This document shows positions 11,562-14,773 of a DNA stretch of 14,773 nucleotides, one piece after another. Position 1 is the first letter of the stretch. Every line of letters begins with the position of its first letter. Location: NCBI GenBank assembly GCA_021813875.1, contig JAKAJF010000011.1, positions 1 through 14,773 on the forward strand. Direction: 5' to 3'. Source of the stretch: a bacterium. Lineage in GTDB: Bacteria > Patescibacteriota > Patescibacteriia > Patescibacteriales > JAKAJF01. The translations under genes were made by a program, and so were the position numbers. A model generated the notes under the pieces. The model was not told the DNA's origin. It did not search any database and worked only from the letters and a program-made list of their open reading frames with translations.

Positions 11562-12782
11562 ATGGATAAAAAAATAAAATTCATCATTTTTATTTTATTT
11601 TTGCCCTTGTTTTTTTATGGCAGGGGATTCGCCCTCGGCCAGGCGGGCAGCGTCAATGGCGAGATTAACGATTTGAATCAGAAGATCCAGGATAGCAAAG
11701 ATAAGATCAAGAAGATCCAGGACCAGCAGGCGGCTTACGCCAAGGCCATCCAGGACAAACAGAACGAGGGGGCCGATCTGGAAAATCAGCTTTCCATCCT
11801 TGATAACCGCCTGGCAAAAGCCGAACTGGATATTTCGAGCACGCAGATCGAGATGGAGAGGACCAATTTAGAGATAGATAAGACTGATTTGGAGATCTCC
11901 GATACCAACGACCAGATCGAGAAGCAGAAGGAGCAGATCGCCGCCGCCTTGCGTCTCATCTATAAACAGGACGATGTCAGCACTTTGGAGATCCTACTTC
12001 TGAATAATTCTCTGACGGAGTTTTTGAACCAAGCTAAATATCTGGAAGACGTCAATAAGAGTCTTGAGGACAGCCTGGCCGGGCTTAAGGTCAATATGGA
12101 TGATCTTGAAAAAGAGAAGCAGGCCCTGACCGACAAGCAGAAAGAATTGGCCGGGTTGAAGCAAGATTTTGAAGACAAGAAAACCGCTTATGAGAGCGAT
12201 AAGGAAAGCAAGAATATCCTGCTTGAAGAGACCCATGATTCCGAAAGGCAATATCAGGATCTATTGGCCCGGGCCAAACGGGAACAGCGGGCTGCCGAAG
12301 CGGATATCTCTAACATGGAAAGATTGGTCAGGAGCAAGATGTCCCAGGCTACTGAAAGGAAATTGGATCAGAACGAGAACGGACTCATCTGGCCGGTGCC
12401 GAAAAACACCATTACCGCTTATTTCCATGATCCCAATTATCCCTTCCGATATGTCTTTGAACACCCGGCCATCGACATCCGGGCCCGTCAGGGAACCCCG
12501 ATCAAGGCCGCCGCTTCCGGGTACGTGGCCAGGGCCAAGGATGGTGGCATGGGATATAGCTATATCATGCTGGTCCATGGCGACGGCCTATCGACCGTCT
12601 ATGGCCATGTTTCCAAGATCCTGGTAAAAGAAGATGATTACGTGGTCCAGGGCCAGATCATCGGCCTTTCCGGCGGTCTTCCGGGGACCCCGGGCGCCGG
12701 TCCGTTAACTACCGGCTCCCATCTTCATTTTGAGGTTAGATCAAACGGTATCCCGGTCAACCCTTTGGATTATTTGCCCTAA
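11562..12782 (+). CDS. Secreted coiled-coil M23 endopeptidase (EnvC/NlpD-like)
   Basis: Acts on peptidoglycan outside the membrane. 406 residues: signal peptide (1-25, hydrophobic FIIFILFLPLFF), long heptad-rich coiled coil (about 30-262) as in EnvC and PcsB-like proteins, then a LytM/M23 domain (about 275-406). The zinc site looks intact: HPAID gives His301 and Asp305, and HLHFEV gives His387 and His389; YGHVS supplies His349. It may therefore be a real hydrolase rather than a degenerate activator like E. coli EnvC. A single gene with its own leaderless promoter behind gltX. Likely partners are divisome proteins; ftsQ lies 1.2 kb away on the other strand. Confidence 0.93.
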   Translation: MDKKIKFIIFILFLPLFFYGRGFALGQAGSVNGEINDLNQKIQDSKDKIKKIQDQQAAYAKAIQDKQNEGADLENQLSILDNRLAKAELDISSTQIEMERTNLEIDKTDLEISDTNDQIEKQKEQIAAALRLIYKQDDVSTLEILLLNNSLTEFLNQAKYLEDVNKSLEDSLAGLKVNMDDLEKEKQALTDKQKELAGLKQDFEDKKTAYESDKESKNILLEETHDSERQYQDLLARAKREQRAAEADISNMERLVRSKMSQATERKLDQNENGLIWPVPKNTITAYFHDPNYPFRYVFEHPAIDIRARQGTPIKAAASGYVARAKDGGMGYSYIMLVHGDGLSTVYGHVSKILVKEDDYVVQGQIIGLSGGLPGTPGAGPLTTGSHLHFEVRSNGIPVNPLDYLP

Positions 12783-12861
12783 TTTTAAGTATTTTTTAGG
12801 AAACTCGAGATACCTTGGAGACAGTGACAATAAAGTTGAAAAAGAAATACTAATTTTGAAT

Positions 12862-13491
12862 ATGCAAACACTTCTTCTGTTATCAAGCAGTAAATTCATT
12901 CAAAAAGATTTAAAACCCGTAATAGGTAAGGCATTGAGTGATCTTAGAATTGCTCATATTATTAACGCGTCCAAAGGAAAGGGTGTTAGCAATCTTGCTT
13001 ATTTAGAAAGGACAAAGGATATATTTAAGAGAAACTGCGGTTATTATGAAGATTTGGATTTAGATGGAAAAAATGAGGATCAGCTAAGAAATATATTGAA
13101 GAATTTTAATGCAGTATTTGTAAATGGCGGCAGCACATTTTATTTGTTAAAATCGATTCGGGAGAGTGGATTTGATAAAGTCATTAAAGAGCTTTTACTG
13201 GAAGACTTTGTTTATATGGGAGCCAGCGCCGGGAGTTATGTCGCCTGTCCGACAATAGAAATGGCAACCTGGAAGCATCAGGATAAATACGATCATTACG
13301 GCCTGACTGATTTTACAGCCATGAATTTAGTGCCTTTTTTAATGACTGTGCATTACATTCCAGAATTGCATGATTTATTAAAAGTAAAAATTTCAGAAAC
13401 TAATTATCCAGTTAAAATTTTAAATGACGAGCAGGCGTTATTAATTAAGGGCAATAAAATCGAAAAAACTGCAACTTGGAGGCGAATTTGA
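12862..13491 (+). CDS. Peptidase S51 family protein (dipeptidase E-like)
   Basis: Serine peptidase related to dipeptidase E (Asp-X dipeptides) and cyanophycinase. The start at 12862 gives the family opening (MQTLLLLSSS); a longer reading from 12730 would run through the M23 gene. Motifs: VFVNGGSTFYLL (86-97), nucleophile elbow GASAGS with Ser122, and VHYIPE with His164. 209 residues, near normal length. It is much richer in A/T than its neighbours (a 60-base sample at 13381-13440 has 16 G/C), suggesting acquisition by transfer. No SD and only a weak promoter are visible. The stop overlaps the TTG start of the next frame, so the two may be coupled. Confidence 0.88.
   Translation: MQTLLLLSSSKFIQKDLKPVIGKALSDLRIAHIINASKGKGVSNLAYLERTKDIFKRNCGYYEDLDLDGKNEDQLRNILKNFNAVFVNGGSTFYLLKSIRESGFDKVIKELLLEDFVYMGASAGSYVACPTIEMATWKHQDKYDHYGLTDFTAMNLVPFLMTVHYIPELHDLLKVKISETNYPVKILNDEQALLIKGNKIEKTATWRRI
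13478..13482 (+). promoter_or_regulatory. Shine-Dalgarno GGAGG deciding a TTG start
   Basis: GGAGG within the last codons of the S51 gene lies 5 bases before TTG 13488. It favours that start over the TTG at 13476. Confidence 0.6.
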
Positions 13492-13769
13492 AAGATGACA
13501 CCAGGAGTATTAAGTTAGAAAGGTTTGCCAGTTGTACAGTAATTCCCGGGAAGAATGGTGATTCAAAACGCAGATGGTTTGACAGAAGGACAGGGGAGTT
13601 TATAACCCTCCCCATGGACGATGAACCGAACTGCGGGTGCTTCTTCTTGAGCTGCTCGGTCGGGTGTCCGAGTGGAAGTTGCCGAGATTGCGAAGAGCGA
13701 TTCAATGGGGAGAAAGCTCAAGGATGCGAAAGGGCCGAAGAAGGATGCCAGGCTTTGGTGGAAGCCTGA
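13488..13769 (+). CDS. Cysteine-rich 93-residue protein, TTG start
   Basis: No family recognised. Reading starts at TTG 13488, overlapping the TGA of the S51 gene (TTGA), with GGAGG at ideal distance. The first half is basic (SKRRWFDRRTGEF); the second has nine cysteines in total with a cluster at 49, 51, 56, 60, 65 and 68 (CGC, SCS, GCPS, CRDC), then Cys80 and Cys87, consistent with metal binding or disulfides. No signal peptide. The end of the gene forms a 7-bp hairpin (13749-13768) and an intrinsic terminator follows 7 bases on. It is less AT-rich than the gene it is coupled to. A structured RNA rather than a protein is a possible alternative. Confidence 0.5.
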   Translation: MKDDTRSIKLERFASCTVIPGKNGDSKRRWFDRRTGEFITLPMDDEPNCGCFFLSCSVGCPSGSCRDCEERFNGEKAQGCERAEEGCQALVEA

Positions 13770-13776
13770 ACGAATA

Positions 13777-13815
13777 AAAGGGTAGGGCCTTACAGGCTTT
13801 TTACCCTTTCTTTTT
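13777..13815 (+). terminator. Intrinsic terminator of the S51/Cys-rich unit
   Basis: AAAGGGTA (13777-13784) pairs with TACCCTTT (13802-13809), with a GGGCC/GGCTT inner stem around TTACA, followed by CTTTTTG. It may also act weakly in the other direction. Confidence 0.8.
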
Positions 13816-13825
13816 GCAAAATAAT

Positions 13826-13855
13826 AGCGTCGCACAATATAACTTAAACGACGCT
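13826..13855 (-). terminator. Possible terminator of the ftsQ operon
   Basis: AGCGTCG (13826-13832) and CGACGCT (13849-13855) are perfect 7-bp arms with a 16-base AT-rich loop. On the minus strand the hairpin is followed by ATTATTTTGC. The T-run is poor and the loop long, so it is only a candidate terminator lying 34 bases past the small membrane gene. Confidence 0.4.
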
Positions 13856-13888
13856 TAGTATTGGAATTTTGGATCGAGAGGCAGGCTC

Positions 13889-14029
13889 TTAGCTCATGGT
13901 TATGCCCATCAGCTGGATCTGCGGATAGAAAAGCAGGAGGATCTTGATAAGCAGCAGGAACAGGCCGATGATAAAAAGACAAAAGACTAAGACGCCTAAA
14001 GCGACTACGAATTTGAAAGTTTTTTCCAT
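13889..14029 (-). CDS. 46-residue membrane peptide downstream of ftsQ
   Basis: ATG at 14029 lies 2 bases after the ftsQ stop; TAA at 13891-13889. The product MEKTFKF... is almost one long hydrophobic helix (about 7-34, VVALGVLVFCLFIIGLF then LLLIKILLLF) with a short polar tail (YPQIQLMGITMS). No SD is seen, so translation may be coupled to ftsQ. Function unknown. Position suggests a link to the divisome or envelope, but no FtsL or FtsB features are seen. Confidence 0.65.
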   Translation of the reverse strand: MEKTFKFVVALGVLVFCLFIIGLFLLLIKILLLFYPQIQLMGITMS

Positions 14030-14031
14030 AT

Positions 14032-14772
14032 TTATTTGAAATAAATTTTATCGCCGAAACGTAAGTCTATATATTGGAGCTTGTTCAGATCATCCTTGGT
14101 CTTATTCTTTAGGAAAATTTCCAATTTGGCAAGTTGGTCATCTAAACCTTTTATGTCCCGGGAATCTAAAAAGATCTGCGGGCCGCCCTTAGCGGCGATC
14201 TTGACCATGTCTGGTTCGTCATCGATGATAAATCTGTCCGGTTCAATAAGATGTTGGTCCGCTAATTTGGTTTTAGCCTCCAAGATAAGATTTAATTCCT
14301 CAGGTACGATCGCCTGTTCTTCCATCAATTTTGAAGATCCGTCGTTTTCGATGATTGGATAATTATTTTGGCTAAAATTAGCTAAATTTATTTGGTAACT
14401 CAATTTCCCTCCTTTTTCTAAGAGGTAATATCGGCCATTTTCTTCCCAAATGGCGGCATATTCCGGCTCTTCTAAGGCGACCTTCAGGGTCCGGGGCAAT
14501 TCCTTGTCGAGATTCAGGCTTTTGAAAGAAAATTTTTCATTCAAAGCGGCCATGAGCTTATTTTTTGAAAAAAATAAGAGGTTATGGCCTAAAGCTTGGC
14601 CCTTTATGAAATCTTCAATTTCCGGGGTGGAAGGATTCTGGGGGCCGGTGACGATGACCTCATTTATCTTAAAGAACTTGGAGAAGAGGAAGAAATAAAC
14701 CACGGCCAGCAAGGCGGCCGATCCCAGGATGATCAACCCTTTCTTTCTTAAAGAGCTGAAATCGCGTCTCAC
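14032..14772 (-). CDS. ftsQ: Cell division protein FtsQ/DivIB (start at or beyond window edge)
   Basis: Single-pass divisome protein that ties early and late division proteins together. The visible frame begins with GTG at the window edge (MRRDFSSLRKKG); this may be the true start, or the gene may extend beyond. A membrane helix (about 12-32) is followed by a POTRA domain opening FKINEVIVTGP (33-43), the FtsQ-type stretch LPRTLKVALEEPEYAAIW, and the family's C-terminal strand YIDLRFGDKIYFK. The 246 visible residues are close to a usual length. The small membrane gene follows two bases after its stop. Upstream mur or fts genes would be expected outside the window. Confidence 0.88.
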   Translation of the reverse strand: MRRDFSSLRKKGLIILGSAALLAVVYFFLFSKFFKINEVIVTGPQNPSTPEIEDFIKGQALGHNLLFFSKNKLMAALNEKFSFKSLNLDKELPRTLKVALEEPEYAAIWEENGRYYLLEKGGKLSYQINLANFSQNNYPIIENDGSSKLMEEQAIVPEELNLILEAKTKLADQHLIEPDRFIIDDEPDMVKIAAKGGPQIFLDSRDIKGLDDQLAKLEIFLKNKTKDDLNKLQYIDLRFGDKIYFK

Positions 14773-14773
14773 T

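Noticed and set aside
12730..12861. N-terminal extension of the S51 peptidase
   Set aside because: It reads through the end of the M23 gene in another frame. The family N-terminus begins at 12862.
13640..13770. tRNA-Ser/Leu-like start (GGTGTCCGAGTGG) suggesting a tRNA or other RNA gene
   Set aside because: No matching T arm or acceptor 3' strand is found, and no tmRNA, SRP or RNase P signature is seen.
13563..13982. 139-codon minus-strand frame
   Set aside because: It runs through the plus-strand terminator, the 13826-13855 hairpin and the small membrane gene in another frame, and has no domain signal.

Overview
The window reads as a piece of a compact bacterial chromosome, most likely a member of the Patescibacteria (Candidate Phyla Radiation). 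This is an inference from gene content and layout: short intergenic gaps, 1-4 base spacings or overlaps inside operons, a secreted lysozyme-like protein with four C-terminal repeats of a kind common in that radiation, many small or unrecognised proteins, and promoters that seem to make leaderless mRNAs. UGA is used as a normal stop in several clear genes, so the recoded lineages (Gracilibacteria, Absconditabacteria) are unlikely.

Layout from left to right. 1-120 holds the tail of what looks like an IS200/IS605-type transposase and two perfect hairpins. A tRNA-Glu(CUC) (minus) follows, directly downstream of the minus-strand operon def-fmt, the N-formylmethionine start and deformylation pair. 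A small unrecognised plus-strand gene at 1730 diverges from def and runs 28 bases into the 3' end of a minus-strand pair: a secreted lytic-enzyme-like repeat protein and a LigB/MEMO-type protein. Divergent from that pair is a 99-residue unrecognised gene whose promoter carries a perfect CIRCE half-site. It converges on clpB, and the two share a bidirectional terminator. clpB (minus) has a textbook promoter with a CIRCE operator at the expected transcription start, so it should be under HrcA control. Upstream of it lies a stand-alone FabZ-like hotdog protein.

From 8033 the coding strand switches to plus: thpR (RNA 2',3'-cyclic phosphodiesterase), a WecG/TagA glycosyltransferase fused to a Nudix hydrolase, a 59-residue membrane protein, and gltX, all tightly packed. 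Next comes a secreted coiled-coil M23 endopeptidase on its own leaderless promoter. An AT-rich patch then carries a peptidase S51 gene coupled by a TTGA overlap to a cysteine-rich protein and ended by a terminator. The right edge is a minus-strand ftsQ followed two bases later by a 46-residue membrane peptide.

The most notable features are: three genes with TATAAT placed exactly 6 bases before the ATG (1730, 8033, 11562); the glycosyltransferase-Nudix fusion with a Trp/Arg-rich linker; two short membrane proteins welded to core genes (gltX and ftsQ); the clpB CIRCE element and the separate half-site; and the compositionally foreign S51/Cys-rich pair. No CRISPR array, prophage or complete mobile element was seen. 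No stretch over 300 bases lacks a gene.
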